Assembly (NCBI GenBank): GCA_963377175.1
Contig: CAUJNA010003777.1
Span: forward strand, 95,001-159,000
Length of the DNA: 64,000 nucleotides
Source: Effrenium voratum
Lineage: Eukaryota > Sar > Dinophyceae > Suessiales > Symbiodiniaceae
Reading direction: 5' to 3'
Shown: positions 1 through 11,327 of the stretch, one piece after another
Layout of the letters: every line of letters starts with the position of its first letter
Numbering within the stretch: position 1 is the first letter of the stretch
Translations under genes and position numbers: made by a program
Notes under the pieces: model-generated
Database searches by the model: none
What the model saw: only the letters and a program-made list of their open reading frames with translations
What the model was told of the DNA's origin: nothing

Positions 1-1334
1 TGGCAGGCACTGCCAAAGGACAAGTGGTTCGCATGAGCCGAATGTACAGCTGCCCCGATTTTCAGCACGTAGATATCAGATAGGCACTGCAGGGGTCCTT
101 CTATGTCCCTTCTGTTGGGATTGAATGGGTTATGCCATAGTTTGTTTTTTCATGGGGACGTGTAAGGACCTCTGCAATGTACAGGTGGCGATTTTCATAC
201 CCAAGCACGTGAGTAGAAACAAAACCCAGTTGCAGGGCACGGCCAGGGTTCCGTTTCAAGTATTACCAGTGAGTGAGTTGTCTCTGGGTGCGGTGTTTGA
301 AGAATGCTGGAATCCGGGCTGCTTAAGGCGGCGCAGGTTGACAGCAACTCAGGACGGTGCTTGTGAGCTTTTGGTCTAAGGGCCCAGTTTCGCAGTGGCA
401 CCCTTTTGCAACCCTATAGGGTGGTGGGGGAACAAGGCTAAACAAATAAGGCCAAATAAGGTCTTCCCTGTTCGGGAGGGTCTTGAAAGGGGCAGGCTTG
501 CCTTGACAGGCTGCGAAGGTGTCAACTGGCTTCGCGCAAGCTTGGTGGGAAAGGTTGCTCAGGCTCCAAATTCTAGCTTACTGCAAATTGAAGTCGAATG
601 AATAGATGTTTTTTGTGGAGTCATTCGATTGCATGAAGTACTAACACTCAGCAGATGATTCACTTAGACAGTTCAACTACTTGAACTGTTTAGAAGCCAT
701 CCTGAGTACTGGGATTCTTCTTTTGTTGCGAGTCCATTTGGTATTTGATCAAAGAAAGGGGGCCTGTTTTCATAACCATGAAGGGATGCATGTGTGTGTT
801 TGTTTTTGTCAACTGGAGTCCTCGAAACATTGCAGGGTTGCTCTAATTTGGTTTGATCCTGGGAGCATCCCTAGAACCCATCCCTGTCCCTTGAAGGGAC
901 ACCCCAAACAGTGCAAGTCGACCGCCCGCAAAGTATGCGGTAGATTTTGGGTGTTTGCCGTAGGGAACCTCTGTTTTCCTACAACATGTCTTACTCGTTC
1001 TGAATTCTCCGGAAGGACAAAGGAGGGATACCCATAAAGTCTTTGGAGCAACCCCTTCAGCAAGAGGCTGGGTATCTCCATCCGGAAGCATCCCTAGTAA
1101 GAGGGAAGTTCCCGCCCAAGCAAGTTTTTTTCACAGTTTCTTTGGGTGCCAAGGCTGGAGTTCCCATCCATGATTTCAGACAGCTTTGAGCACATATTCT
1201 AGGGGTACCTTGTTTGTTCTTTCCAGGGATCCTTCTTTCCAGAAAACCTCCGGAATCCCAGGGAAGACGGCTGGTTTTTGGCAAGAGAACGGGGCATCAG
1301 CCCCTCGACATATTTTGGAGCTGGTTGAGTCCAG
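1..1334. other. non-coding or intronic stretch, no firm gene
   Basis: Mid-GC sequence without a clear exon. A weak + strand candidate lies near 290-340 (reading FEECWNPGCLRRRR before a CAG|GT). It has no good acceptor, so it is not called. Otherwise I see nothing definable. Confidence 0.4.
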
Positions 1335-1428
1335 GCTGGAGCTGAACGCCCAGCTCTTCTTCGACCTCGCCGGCAACCCCGCGGAGCCGGGCGACGGCGA
1401 GCTGGTCTTCCGGGTGGCTTTGGCCAAG
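1335..1428 (+). CDS. exon: C-terminal end of a Big_5 (SbsA) Ig-like domain
   Basis: Seen: a GC-rich block starting after TCCAG|G and ending at CCAAG|GC, 94 nt, split codon at the start and phase 0 at the end, 31 codons with mostly G/C third positions. It reads FFDLAGNPAEPGDGELVF. Known: D-[LA]-AGN-P is the typical closing motif of the Big_5/SbsA Ig-like domain of bacterial surface proteins. Inference: this is the last strands of one Ig-like repeat, followed by VALAK leading into the next repeat at 2198. The GC donor fits dinoflagellate splicing. An alternative is an unrelated beta-rich domain, but the order of the next three exons supports this reading. Confidence 0.55.
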
Positions 1429-1938
1429 GCGAACGGAAATTCTCCGCAGCGAGTCGGGCGTCGATTTTTTTGGTTTGCCAAATGGGTTTGTCACTTGTTG
1501 TCGCTTTTTGTTTGGGGCTGGTTTAAAGGGGAAGGGAAGAGAGAGGCACAAATTGTGGGGGTCTCCTATTTTAAGGCCTTGCCCCAATGTGTTCCCTTAA
1601 AGGGTACATCGACAAATCGGCTGCTGTACAAGAAGAGTGAAGCCTCAACTTGTCTCGGCCTCAAATGCCCCGTTTGATTGGCAAAGGGAAACCAAGAGGA
1701 AACCGTTGCCATCAGCAAAATTTGTCATAACTTGCCCAGATCACTCTTGGTTTTAACATGTAACATGTCTTAACTGACTGTCGCTTTGGGGTGAGCGAAT
1801 GAGCAGGGTTTCCCCAGTTTACGAAAGCCAAAGAGCAAAGAGGTGAATGACCCATGTGCCAGAAAGTGGGGTCGACTTTGTGTTAGCCTTCCCAGGTTCT
1901 GTCGCGGGCATCAAATGTTTGAGGTTGTTGCAGTTTTG

Positions 1939-2034
1939 AGGCCCATGTAAAACCCATGAAAGCCCGTGTAAAACCCATGCAGAACCCATGTAAGGCCCAT
2001 GTAAAACCCATGTGAAACCCATGTGGAACCGCCA
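1939..2034 (+). repeat. degenerate CCCATGTAAAA tandem repeat
   Basis: About eight imperfect copies of an 11-12 base unit (CCCATGTAAAA, CCCGTGTAAAA, CCCATGTGAAA). A related degenerate run lies at 24810-24915. Confidence 0.65.
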
Positions 2035-2083
2035 TCTAAGCCTGTGGTAAATCCTGGTGTAACACCCCAAGTCTGAAATGGCT

Positions 2084-2174
2084 GTGGGTCAAAAAAGGTA
2101 CCCGAAATGGAGCCCTGGTGAATGGAAACATGGACTAAAACCTGCGGTCCCCTGGTGGTTTCATTTTGACCCAC
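2084..2174 (+). mobile_element. small inverted-repeat element, family 2, copy A
   Basis: Perfect 11-bp ends GTGGGTCAAAA (2084-2094) and TTTTGACCCAC (2164-2174). Inside is AAGGTACCC..GGAGCCCTGGTG..CCTGCGGTCCCCTGGTGG. The same sequence recurs at 28547-28638 and inverted at 9013-9102. It has no coding capacity, so it is a MITE-like non-autonomous element. It lies 23 bases before the acceptor of the exon at 2198. Confidence 0.6.
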
Positions 2175-2197
2175 GCCCAAATGGCAAATGCCCCTAG

Positions 2198-2260
2198 GAC
2201 CAGTACAGCGACCGCGAGCTCCAGCTGCTGGCAACCTGGCCATCAGACGGGGCCACCGAG
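2198..2260 (+). CDS. exon: start of next Big_5 Ig-like domain
   Basis: Seen: 63 nt between CCCTAG|G and CCGAG|GC, phase 0 at both ends, 21 codons, reading ELQLLATWPSDGATE. Known: Big_5 repeats open with a P-x-D-G-A-T motif. Inference: it joins in frame to the exon at 3685, giving SDGATE then VPMTTSLQLQF, the expected first strands of the domain. Reading on instead gives a TGA 27 nt after the proposed end, which supports the GC donor. Confidence 0.55.
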
Positions 2261-2548
2261 GCGCTGAGTTTCCGCGCGATTTGATCGGGGGAGTCGAGCC
2301 GCTGCCCCCAGAACAAGGTGGTTTCTCAGGGGGTGACCTCAAAGGTGCGAAGGGGTTAGAGATGGATCTTGGGCATGTGAGCAAACCTGGTTCGGTTTTT
2401 GAAAGGAGGCCCGCCCCCCAAAAAAGCAAAGCGTGAAGCACGAGCAAATGCTGGTTAAGTGATGCGGGTTCGCTCTGAAATGGGTGAAATTCCCCAATAA
2501 CATGAACCCCGAAAAGGGGGTCGCCCGAAGGATACTTTGCTAAACATC

Positions 2549-2569
2549 GTGTGTGTGTGTGTGTGTGTG
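2549..2569 (+). repeat. (GT)n microsatellite
   Basis: Short uninterrupted GT run. Confidence 0.9.
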
Positions 2570-3684
2570 CTTCCAACCCTCTAGAAGTGTACCCGTCTAT
2601 CCCAAGTAAAATGTACCCAAATGAGAGTTTCTGAAAAGTTAGGCACTTCTCCAATGTGCCAAAGGTATATTTCCCCCTCTAACCATTACCTTTGTGGCCC
2701 GTTTAAGGTGAGTTTCCGTTTGGTGGGGTGATGTTCAAAGCGGATAAGAAAGGACTGGTTTGGGGGGCATATGGTGAGCAAGAAACAGTCAGCTTACGTG
2801 GCCGGACAAGCATTTCTTGTGGGAAAAGCCCAGATACATGTGCAATGCTTCGGTTCCATGTCAACCTGCAAGGGAGCGCCACTGATCAACCAAAGCGGGC
2901 GTATTTCTTCCGACGGCCCACAGGCATCTTTGAAGCACCTTATTCGTAGAAAGTATGGCCAGCCCAGTCCTATCTTTTGGCTTCCTTGATCTTTGTTGGC
3001 AAAATGTAGCAACAAACTACAGAGTATTCCTACTTTAATTTGGTTCAAGTCCCTCCGGCCATGGAGTTTGCGAAAAGATCCGCATCGGCTTTTTGGAGGT
3101 GTCTGTGCACTTGAATATTTTCAGACCCCGCTCCCTTGTGCATCAGCTTTACTTACAACCCCGCAACCCCGGTTCCCTTGTGCATGGTGCAAACCAAAAG
3201 GTTGGCTGGGCTATTTTGAAGCAACTTGCGCGAAAGATTTGCGAAAGACCGGCGAACACCCATGGAGCTTGTTGATAGGTTCCGCACGTTGGTCCCAGGA
3301 CGGACGTCCCAAGCGCAATTGTCAAAGGCGAACAGATATATCGTGACTGATTTCATTTAACGCAGATTCAACGCTGCAAGCCAGCCTGTGCGAGCGCATG
3401 CTGCAAAGAGAAGGTTGTGGCGATGGAGTTGCAAAATATGTTTTATATTTATTTTTTCTGTTGAGGATGGCTTTTACCGGAGCAGGACTATTGAAAGCGC
3501 TGCCAAGTAATTTGTATTCATTGTTTGCATGGCACACACAAATTGCAGAGTGACAGTCTAAGTTGGACACACATAACGCAATTATTTCATTTTCACATCA
3601 CCACTCTCAAACGTAGTGTCACCAACCCCTCCCCCCAGATTGAACCCATCACGCATTCCCGTTCTGCGAATCCGCGAGTGCCAG

Positions 3685-3732
3685 GTGCCCATGACCACTA
3701 GCTTGCAGCTCCAATTCGACGTGCCAGTGCAG
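3685..3732 (+). CDS. exon: Big_5 strand exon VPMTTSLQLQFDVPVQ
   Basis: Exactly 16 codons between TGCCAG|G and GTGCAG|GC, phase 0-0. VP-x-TTSL-x-L-x-F-x-x-PVQ is the classic 'VPLTTSLTLTFSEPVQ' strand of Big_5/SbsA repeats. It aligns without gaps to the exon at 22867 (APRGAILALEFSVPVQ); P, L, L, F and VPVQ are shared, and both end at CAG|GC. A stop (TGA) follows 12 nt after the donor, so the segment cannot simply read on. Confidence 0.6.
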
Positions 3733-5397
3733 GCCACAGCGCAGTGAGCCGATGGAAGCGAATTCGGAAGCGTGGGCTCTGGCTCCCCTAGCTGGGAAGC
3801 ACGTAGCTTCCCATGGAAAACTGACCTAGGGGTGCTATCGTGGGCATGCCCGTTCCATAAGCTTTAGGGGTGGGGATGTTTTAATTATTGCTTTAGCTTA
3901 CCTGTTTAGCTTGCAAGCGGGAACCTTTTGGTTCAACATTTCAGTCAGGCCCAAAACGTTCAATCTTGCTTTGTTTCCGGCTAACCTACGAATCCGCCAG
4001 GTGAGTTGGTCCGGCTTCAACACTACCCCGAAGGGTTTAACAGACCTCAACTCGATTCTCTTTCAGACCTCCTGTTCGTCTTCGGCAGGGAAACGGGATA
4101 CATCTGCACACAGATTAGGTCGTTTGCCTCTTTTAGCACGTTTAGTCGATGGTTCCCCCCCCCTATGGCAACCACAGGAAGGGCTACAATATGGCTGCGT
4201 CCTTTTTGAGGGTAGAACCAACACTCAAGCAGTTTTGGGCGCTTACCTGGCATCATTGCTCCCATTTGCTTATTTGGAAAAGGGCATTGTCTGGTAAACA
4301 TGTTTGTAAGTTGTTCGTGGCGCCAAAGGGGGGTGTTTGAAAATCAGCACCGGAAAAGGCTGTCTGTTGAAGCTTGGTCAGCAACCGGACCGGGCTGTTT
4401 TTTTAACCAAAGCTTGTAACCCAAGTAGTCAACAGCCTTCAACGTACGGATGCCCCGCGATGGTGATCAATGGTCGTACCTGAGGGAAACAATGGAAAGC
4501 GGGAAAGCGCCCCAAACAAATGTTTCAGCTCTTTTCAATGCCCCAAGTGATTCTTAACGGAGACGGACAAAAGTGATTCCTGATCTTCACTGTTGTTGGC
4601 ATGTTGTTGGGTTTTTGGTTCTGTTCATGTTTAGTGCGGGGTGTCAAAGCATTGTTTTTTGCTACCGTACCAACGGTTGGAAAGATATGTTTGAGGGGAA
4701 TTGTTGGTATGTCTCAAAATTGATGCTGAGACATAGAGGGAGCCCATGGGAGCCCCACATGTGGTTTTAGGCTGCCACTTTTTGACGCCCTGACCTCAGT
4801 TCCGTTGGTTTTAAGCTTCGCCTTGTGGCAATGCCACTTTGAGGTAAGCTTGCAAGCCGGAACACCTTTCGTGAAACTGTGCAACACGTGTGTTATAGGG
4901 TTCACCTTCACCCTAATGCCCTCCCTCTCCTCCCTTTGTTTTCCCAAGTATCGCGCTAAAGAGGTCTTTTTTAAGGCCAGGTATGGGAAGGGGAGGACTG
5001 GGGTTTCTTTTGAAATGATTGTACGTGTCAAGGTTCACTAGATTTAGTCAATCAAAGCATATTATGTTTCTTGGTTGGGGCACAAGCTCATGGATGGACA
5101 AGCCCTGCACTAGATGGGATGGATTAATGAAAGATGATGGATAAACCACTTACAAACTGCGCGGATTCAGTTTATCAGCCGTATCCAGTTACGTTTAGCT
5201 GCAACCTTATCAACATTTTCGCCAACCCCATCCAACTCCAGTATTGTGACCTTTGCTTGGATGTTCAAGCAACTTAGTAGGTTGTAATCAGGGTTTGTTC
5301 AGTGGGACAAGGGTTGGTTTGACTTATAACTTTGGTTGTAACTTTCTTTATCTGACCATCCAAATCCATCCAAGCAAGTCCCGAACTTTCCCTTCAG
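3733..5397. other. intron, no gene seen
   Basis: Mid-GC, no strong codon bias on either strand and no tandem repeat. Interpreted as the intron between the exons at 3685 and 5398. Confidence 0.4.
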
Positions 5398-5446
5398 GCC
5401 GGCCCGGGAGCCATCGTCCTCATTGAGGCCTTTCATTTGCGCGAGG
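5398..5446 (+). CDS. exon: Big_5 strand AGPGAIVLIE
   Basis: Starts after CTTCAG|G in phase 0. It reads AGPGAIVLIEAFHLRE, then most likely ends one base into the next codon at GAGG|GTTCG. It follows VPVQ in the model, giving 'PVQ-AGPGAIVL', the usual Big_5 sequence after the first long strand (PVQAGSGTIVL-like). The exon at 24252 is its counterpart in the next repeat (LGPGLLNLVD). Confidence 0.55.
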
Positions 5447-8400
5447 GTTCGAGGGAAGCAGAGCAAGAGAATTACCTGAAGAGTCAAAGATCAAATGGGG
5501 CTCTTGTATTCCTGGGGTCGTTTTTGAACATGGTTTCAATCAATCACAAGAAAGGGTGCATGTCTCAAAGGGCTGATCTACGTATGGGGGCTCTCTTGGC
5601 ATCCATTTGATCTTATTTGACATGTTCGGCACGCGTAATATGCTTCAGAATCCAAACGTGCCATTTTGCTTGCGGGCAAGATCTGAGGTAGTCAAACCTG
5701 ACGTTCACTACACTACATGATTCACTCGTTGATTTGTCTCTCCTTTTTGTATAGGCCAAAATCATGAGCTCTAGGGGACTTTGCCCAGTTCGAGGATCTG
5801 CCAACCGCGTTGACATGACGCGTGCGTATCCTTTTGACTGTGGCCTTGCGGTGGTTTCTGCCGGAATTCAAAGGGACACCCACCCCAAAGTTGGCGGTTT
5901 GGACCTAAAACGCCCAAAGCTGGGGACTCCTCCAAAACGAATTCTGTAACTTAGGGTGGAGCGAACTCTTCTATATATGCTATTTGTTTTTCCCTTTGGT
6001 CTCTCCAACTATGAAGCAAGCCCTGCAAATATATGTGTTTGTTTTGTTTACGGTTGTCTCTGCAAATATACTTTTTTCTCTGTACCCCAGATCTGGACAA
6101 AGAAAATTGCCGAACGATGTTTGTCCGATCTTCGTCACCTGAGCGCCTGAGTGCAGCTTTTGGCAAGGTTGGGTGATTTTACTTCCTGGTTTCATGACAA
6201 TCATGGGAAGGGCTATGTGGGTGTGTCTCAATATGGACCCCCTTTGGATAGTATTGACTTTGACAGGGAAACCAAAAGGCAAACACGCATTTGTTGGAGT
6301 TTGTAAACTCCGGCTTTCACGGTAGCAAGGCCTGCAACATATTTGGAAACTGTAATCGGTTTGTGTGCTTTGGGGCTGCTTCGGGGAAATGTTCGACACT
6401 TCCAATTTGGCGTGTTTCGGGGTTGGTAGCCTTGATGAGAAGGTGTTGAGGAGAAGCCGAAGGAGAAGTCGAAGGGACGCCGCCAATTTTCGGGGGCGCC
6501 ACGAAAAGGAACCATCTACGAAAGGTTCAAACACGAAAAGTCCGATTGCCTTGAAGCGGACGCAGGTCATGACTTGCAACAACCGCAATTTGTAATAATT
6601 CTGTTGTGCTGGCAACAACCGAGTAGGCGAATGGAGGCCAAGTTTGCTCGCCCAAGACATTGGATGAACAACCTTGGCAGGGAAAATTGTTTCCATAGGG
6701 GCCCTTAAGTACAGCAGAAGGTTGTTGCATCCCAGAAGCAAACTGGGGTCTCCTCCAGATCAATTATTAGACCAAACTTGAGACCATATCTGAAGCTGAT
6801 CTTTCCAGTGTTTTCCAGATGTATGTTTTAGGGTGCACTAAATCTGAAACAGAATCTGCAGATATGATTTGCCCTCAGATCTTCGCCCAGCGATTGCTTT
6901 GGGTGTCTCAGTTGCAGGAAGCACCAGCTATGCCAAGGATTCCCAGGACGCGGCAGCTTTTCCGTGTAGGAAAAGTAAACCTCTGCAATCGAGGCTCCCT
7001 ATGCTGAAATCCGAAGGGAAAACATGAATCCTGGAGGTGGCCGGTGTTTGCACGTGCATGTGTTTGTCTTTTTCCTGGAGATGCCGTACAAATCCAAACC
7101 GAAGGAAAGCAGACTGGATGCGCCCTGCACAGATGGGCCCCTGGAGTGAGATGTCCTGTGTCCATATGGACGCCGACTGACAGTCCTCTTTTCGTTATGT
7201 CGTGGTCTTTTTGGGGGCGCGGCGTACCGTACTATTTGAACAACAAACCGCCCATGACACCCATAGGATCTTGGAAGGGCGAACTGAGCCGGCCTACACA
7301 CGCACCTTTTGTCGGAGAGTCAACTGGGCATATCGCAAAATTGTGCACTTTGTTTCAGATGGCTTCGAAGGGAAACCAGAAGAAACCCTCAGATTTGAGG
7401 GGTCGCCTCTTTTTGGGATACTAGGTATGTTTGTCTTTGTCTTTATGTCTCACTATGGAGTTGATGCTGGGAAGCCACGTCCACCATGGCAAAGGGAGAG
7501 TGGAGCTTCCGTGTGACCTAAAGATGCTCAAGCTATGTTTACTGTGATCTGGACTGAGGCTGCGTTATACCTCGAAAAACCAAGTCAATTGAACCTGGGA
7601 ACCCCAACGGTCATGCTTACAGCCTGGGGAAGTATGGGGAACCCGACGGTTTTCACTGTGGGTTTGATGGTTGGCCTAAGGAAGCCGGCCTTTCGTGCCC
7701 AAATTGCAGGCTGCAAATGCACTCTTTGCATTGTGGTTTCTTTGTCCCAAGTTCTTCCTTCAAAGACCAGTCTTTCATTTGAGGGAACCCCTGCGAAGCC
7801 ACTTTAGGGACCGAAACAACATCGCAGGATGCTGGACAACTCCACGGACGGCGGCAGCGGCAATCAAAGTTGGTGGCTAAGACGTCGATCGTCAGTCAGT
7901 GAGTTTATGGACACTCCATTTGAGACTGCCTTGGCAAAGTTCTTGGCCCCCCTACACGCGTAGAGGCCCAATGTGTCCCATTTGGTTGGTTTAGGCAATG
8001 TTCGATCCGGCCGCCAGTCGATTGAGTTTGCGGGCCCATGACTCAGCCGGTCGCTAGCGAGCTCACTATTGCAGTGGTTCTTAGATAGATCTGGGCAGAA
8101 GAGCTTGCGGATTCGGGGGTAAAAGGAGGGAATCTGTGTGATAAATCTGCCAATGTGATGGCGAGCTTGTGGGGAAGCTCGGCAGCGATGACCTTCGGTT
8201 ATTTTTGAGTTTGGAATAATAGAAAAAGGTGGAAGCCATCTTCCTTGGGATGTTTCCGAAAGGAGGAACTTTAACAAGTGCTTGTGTCTAACAAGTGCTT
8301 GTGTTTTGTCGGCATCTCCTGATAAGCCACAAGCGGGCGGTGATTGTCCCATTTCGGGGCACCCCAATCGTAAAATCCGGATTTCCTCAACCTGCTGGAT

Positions 8401-8861
8401 TCATACAGGAGGGGTACCCCCCCAAAAAGTGGCCAGAATCTGCTTCAATGGGGCACTCCACCGCGGGTTGGTTCAGTTTGCCTTGGGGTAAGGCGAGCCA
8501 TGAAATCCCTGGCCTGCACACCGCGGGCTAGTGAACCTCGCTGGAGCTAGCTATTACTTGTTGTTTTCCGGGCTTCCCGGCCAACCGTTGAGGCAAACTC
8601 CCTCCCAGCCGAGGTCTCATTCGACCTTACCATGCTAAATAACTGCCAATTTTGAGTCAATGAACTCTCACAAACTTGGTCTTCAAGCACAACTCCATTC
8701 AAAGACTTCCAGGGCCCTTGATCTTTATCACCTGGGAAGTGTTGACTTTGATCCAACTCTATCACCTGGGCCTTTGATCCAACTCTATCACCTGGGGTGT
8801 TTCCCTCTGGTTTCCCTTTCACTCCTGGTCGACGTCGGCCCCTGCTGGTTTCGCGTCGCAG
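5447..8861. other. long intron or intergenic stretch
   Basis: No segment here has convincing exon codon bias. It holds scattered copies of the GGGAAACCAAAAGGAAACC motif (near 6265 and 7370) and a duplicated ACAAGTGCTTGTGT palindrome at 8273-8303. A 168-codon open frame on the minus strand (7864-8367) lacks recognisable motifs and is not called. Confidence 0.35.
8723..8796 (+). repeat. 24-bp tandem repeat, 3 copies
   Basis: TTGATCCAACTCTATCACCTGG-like unit repeated three times; the first copy is diverged. Confidence 0.75.
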
Positions 8862-8935
8862 GTGCCGATCCCATGGCAAGGGCCCGGGACCCGGAAGCGC
8901 GGCCGAAGCGAACCCGGGACTCGACACGTCGCAGG
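8862..8935 (+). CDS. exon-like segment, arginine-rich, Big_5 gene candidate
   Basis: GC-rich block after CGCAG|G, ending at GCAGG|GTGAAG, a near-consensus GT donor. In the phase set by the exon at 5398 (one base left over) it reads ADPMARARDPEARPKRTRD and ends in phase 0. All three frames are fairly codon-biased, so the frame is uncertain. It could equally be a first exon starting at the internal ATG. Confidence 0.35.
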
Positions 8936-9012
8936 GTGAAGGGTCCGCCAAGTGACCTCCTGGCGTTTTTTGGGGGCCAGAAGAAGAAAAAAAAGGTCGG
9001 CCAAAGGTGGGC

Positions 9013-9102
9013 ATGGGTCAAAATTAGACCACCGCACCGTGAGTTTTAGTCCACGTTCCCACTTACCAGGCTTCCATGTTGGGTACCTGTTTCTGAGCCA
9101 CA
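9013..9102 (-). mobile_element. family 2 element, inverted copy
   Basis: Reverse-complement match along its whole length to the elements at 2084 and 28547 (ATGGGTCAAAA..ACCACCG..GGGTACC..GAGCCACAGCC). It sits inside the 203-nt interval between the proposed exons 8862-8935 and 9139-9184. Confidence 0.55.
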
Positions 9103-9138
9103 GCCAGGTCACCCAAACTGGGGGCTGAACCCCACCAG

Positions 9139-9184
9139 CTTGTTGGTTTCAACGGGTCGTTCAACGGCTCGGACCTGGCGCCAG
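9139..9184 (+). CDS. exon: Big_5 segment with SDLAP motif
   Basis: Starts after CACCAG in phase 0, reads LVGFNGSFNGSDLAP, and ends at CCAG|GTGCTG with one base left. '(S)DLAPG' is the common late-domain motif of Big_5 repeats. A competing frame just downstream (TARTWRQVLREELEGPG, to about 9228) has equally good codon bias, so the exon may be longer and in another frame. Confidence 0.4.
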
Positions 9185-9259
9185 GTGCTGCGCGAGGAGT
9201 TGGAGGGCCCGGGGCTCATGGATCGGTAGGTGGTTTTTGTGTGTGGGCGCTGAGTCCAT

Positions 9260-9369
9260 CTCAGTTGTTCAGTGGCACCCTTTTCCCCTTTTATTCTGGT
9301 GGCTGCCCCACAAAAAATGGTCTTCCCCAAAAAGGGTTCCCTTTTTTCCAGGGTCACTGAACAGCTGAG
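9260..9369 (+). mobile_element. 110-bp inverted-repeat element, family 3, with CCAT target duplication
   Basis: Left end CTCAGTTGTTCAGTGGCACCC and right end GGGTCACTGAACAGCTGAG are inverted repeats. Both sides are flanked by CCAT (9256-9259, 9370-9373), as expected for a 4-bp target-site duplication. Partial relatives of the left end lie at 38688-38702 and 39862-39873. Confidence 0.6.
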
Positions 9370-10732
9370 CCATTGATGCAAAAAGGGATAAGCACCAGCA
9401 CCCCCTCAACGGCTGGCAAATGGCCCCCCCCAAAAAAGCAGGAGGTCTCTCAACCGACCATTTGCCAGGCTTGGGGGGGGCCTGGTAATTGTGAAGCATT
9501 TGTCCAGACTCCTTCTTTAACACCGAGGTGTGTTGAAGTGGGGGACCCCTCGAAATGCCAACGATCTCCTTTTTGGTTTTCCTTTCCCACCCCAAAAGGG
9601 CGTACATGCACCCTTCCAAAAAGATAGCCCCATTTGGACCGGGGGATTGTGGACACCAAACCCCAGTTTAGTGGATTCAGCTTTTATTTGTTCGTTTTGG
9701 GTTTGGGACCAGGTCAACTGCAAAAAAGATTCCGCTTTTCGACCACGGTCACTGGGCAACAGAGAAACGGACAGCAAGAAGAACAATGGAAATCGAAAGT
9801 CAAGTGGTGGCTGCTGTTTCGCCTGCTTGGAGTCAACTCAGAAAAAAACAAATGGTTCGCCGAAAGTCCGCCAACTGAACGGGTCAGGTGCATGCCTGGA
9901 ATACGCGCTTTTGGGTTGCTAAACAGGTTCCAATATCCAGCTTGCACCAAAAGAGAATCCCGTGTGTCGCATCCTATAGCCTATTTGTTAGAACCCATTT
10001 GCGAGGGGGGTCTTGATTAGGGATTGGTGCCGTTATTGGCGTATTTCACAGAGACACCAAAGTGAATCCGGGCCCCATTCTTTGGGTACCCCCGGTGGAA
10101 ACAACCCCACCTCACAAGTTCCAGCTTTTCTTGAGCCTCAAGTGCTGAAGTTTGTTTCCACCAAGATGAGTCCACCCCCGGAAAAAAAAAGCCAACATGG
10201 GCTCGTTCTAGGATGGGGCCCAGTCGGTTTTTACAGCCAGACCCTTGGCCCCCTTTGAATGCTAGCCAAAAGGAGGTTGTTCAAACGATAGTATAGTTTG
10301 ATGTATATTTAAACTATATAATATAGCCCCGACCCAGGTTCACTCTTTTCATGGAAGCGGGAGTCTTTGTCTCTGTTTCCCAGCTCGTTAGGACCTCCCA
10401 AAATGAGGAGGGGCAAGTTGCTTCTTTGATTCCACTCAATTGATCAACACTTCATCTGGGGGATGCAGTGACCCCTTTGAAAATGTATGTTTAGACGAGT
10501 GCCTGCCCTTTGAATGGCAACCTGGAAGACTAGAACAATCATTGGTCCGCATATTTGCGGTGGTTTGACCATCACCTCTTGCTTGCCGATGCGATGTTGT
10601 TTGAGTCTCTTTGGGGTGATGTTTAAAGGGAACACATGAGGAACCCGGGATAGCTGCCACCCGAAGGGATATGCGCCTATGTAAAAGCGACAGACGCATG
10701 CATGGTGGGATGTGGTGCACTACCTCGAGACG

Positions 10733-10950
10733 GTTGCCGAGCGGAGCTGAATGGCGTAACGCCCTCGCCTTCGGCGGGCATCAAGCTCAAGCTCATGAGG
10801 GGCCTCGCAGAGGCGGTTGAGCTGCTTGCTTTTGCTGCAACTCTGTACGGACGCAGAAGCGGAGGAGGTCACTTTTTACCCTGCCAGTGGACGGGCTACG
10901 CAGCTGATCTATGTCAAGCACTGGCGATCGCATCTTGAGCTCATCAGACA
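10733..10950 (+). CDS. exon-like segment(s), product unknown
   Basis: Strong G/C third-position bias in two successive frames. The first (to about 10800) reads ELNGVTPSPSAGIKLKLMRG. The second (about 10850-10950) reads DAEAEEVTFYPASGRATQ, then LIYVKHWRSHLELIRQ. A 50-nt intron between GCAGAG|GC and GGAG|GAGG would join them in frame but is unusually short. The second part could be a Big_5 strand. Boundaries are not settled. Confidence 0.35.
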
Positions 10951-11046
10951 GCCCCGCATTATAAATGTAGCTTTCTCACACGGAGAGCGATTGGATATCA
11001 CATTCCTGTATTCCTGTGACTTGGTGGTTGAAGCGCCCTTTCAACA

Positions 11047-11077
11047 GGCCATGGAGTCATGGCCTGACTCCATGGCC
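11047..11077. other. perfect hairpin, 13-bp stem, 5-nt loop
   Basis: GGCCATGGAGTCA / TGGCC / TGACTCCATGGCC. No T-tract follows, and its role is unknown. Confidence 0.85.
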
Positions 11078-11244
11078 ATGAACCCAACAAGAAAGCAGCG
11101 CGTACCCCCCTTTGAACCCTCTCTATGTATTCAGGGGTATGTAAGTTCAAAGGATTCGCATACCCTCGTCAGGCGCATGTTTCATTGGGTGATAATTCAG
11201 GGTTTGACGGACAGGGGCCCCTTCAACCTGTCCTGGCCCGGCAG

Positions 11245-11327
11245 GCTACAATGACAGCGATCTCTCCAACGAGACCAATGCCACGGAGATGCGATTCGGC
11301 CAACAACCCGAGCGCAACGAAAGTCAG
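11245..11327 (+). CDS. exon-like segment, acidic, Big_5 gene candidate
   Basis: CGGCAG|GC start and AGTCAG|GC end. It reads YNDSDLSNETNATEMRFGQQ with very strong codon bias, 27 whole codons after a 2-base start. Its phases (1 in, 0 out) fit the exon at 9139 before and 14549 after. No family motif is recognised. Confidence 0.45.

Noticed and set aside
7864..8367. 168-codon minus-strand frame
   Set aside because: No motif, no splice context and ordinary composition.
11047..11077. Transcription terminator
   Set aside because: No T-tract follows, and bacterial-type terminators do not apply in a eukaryotic context.
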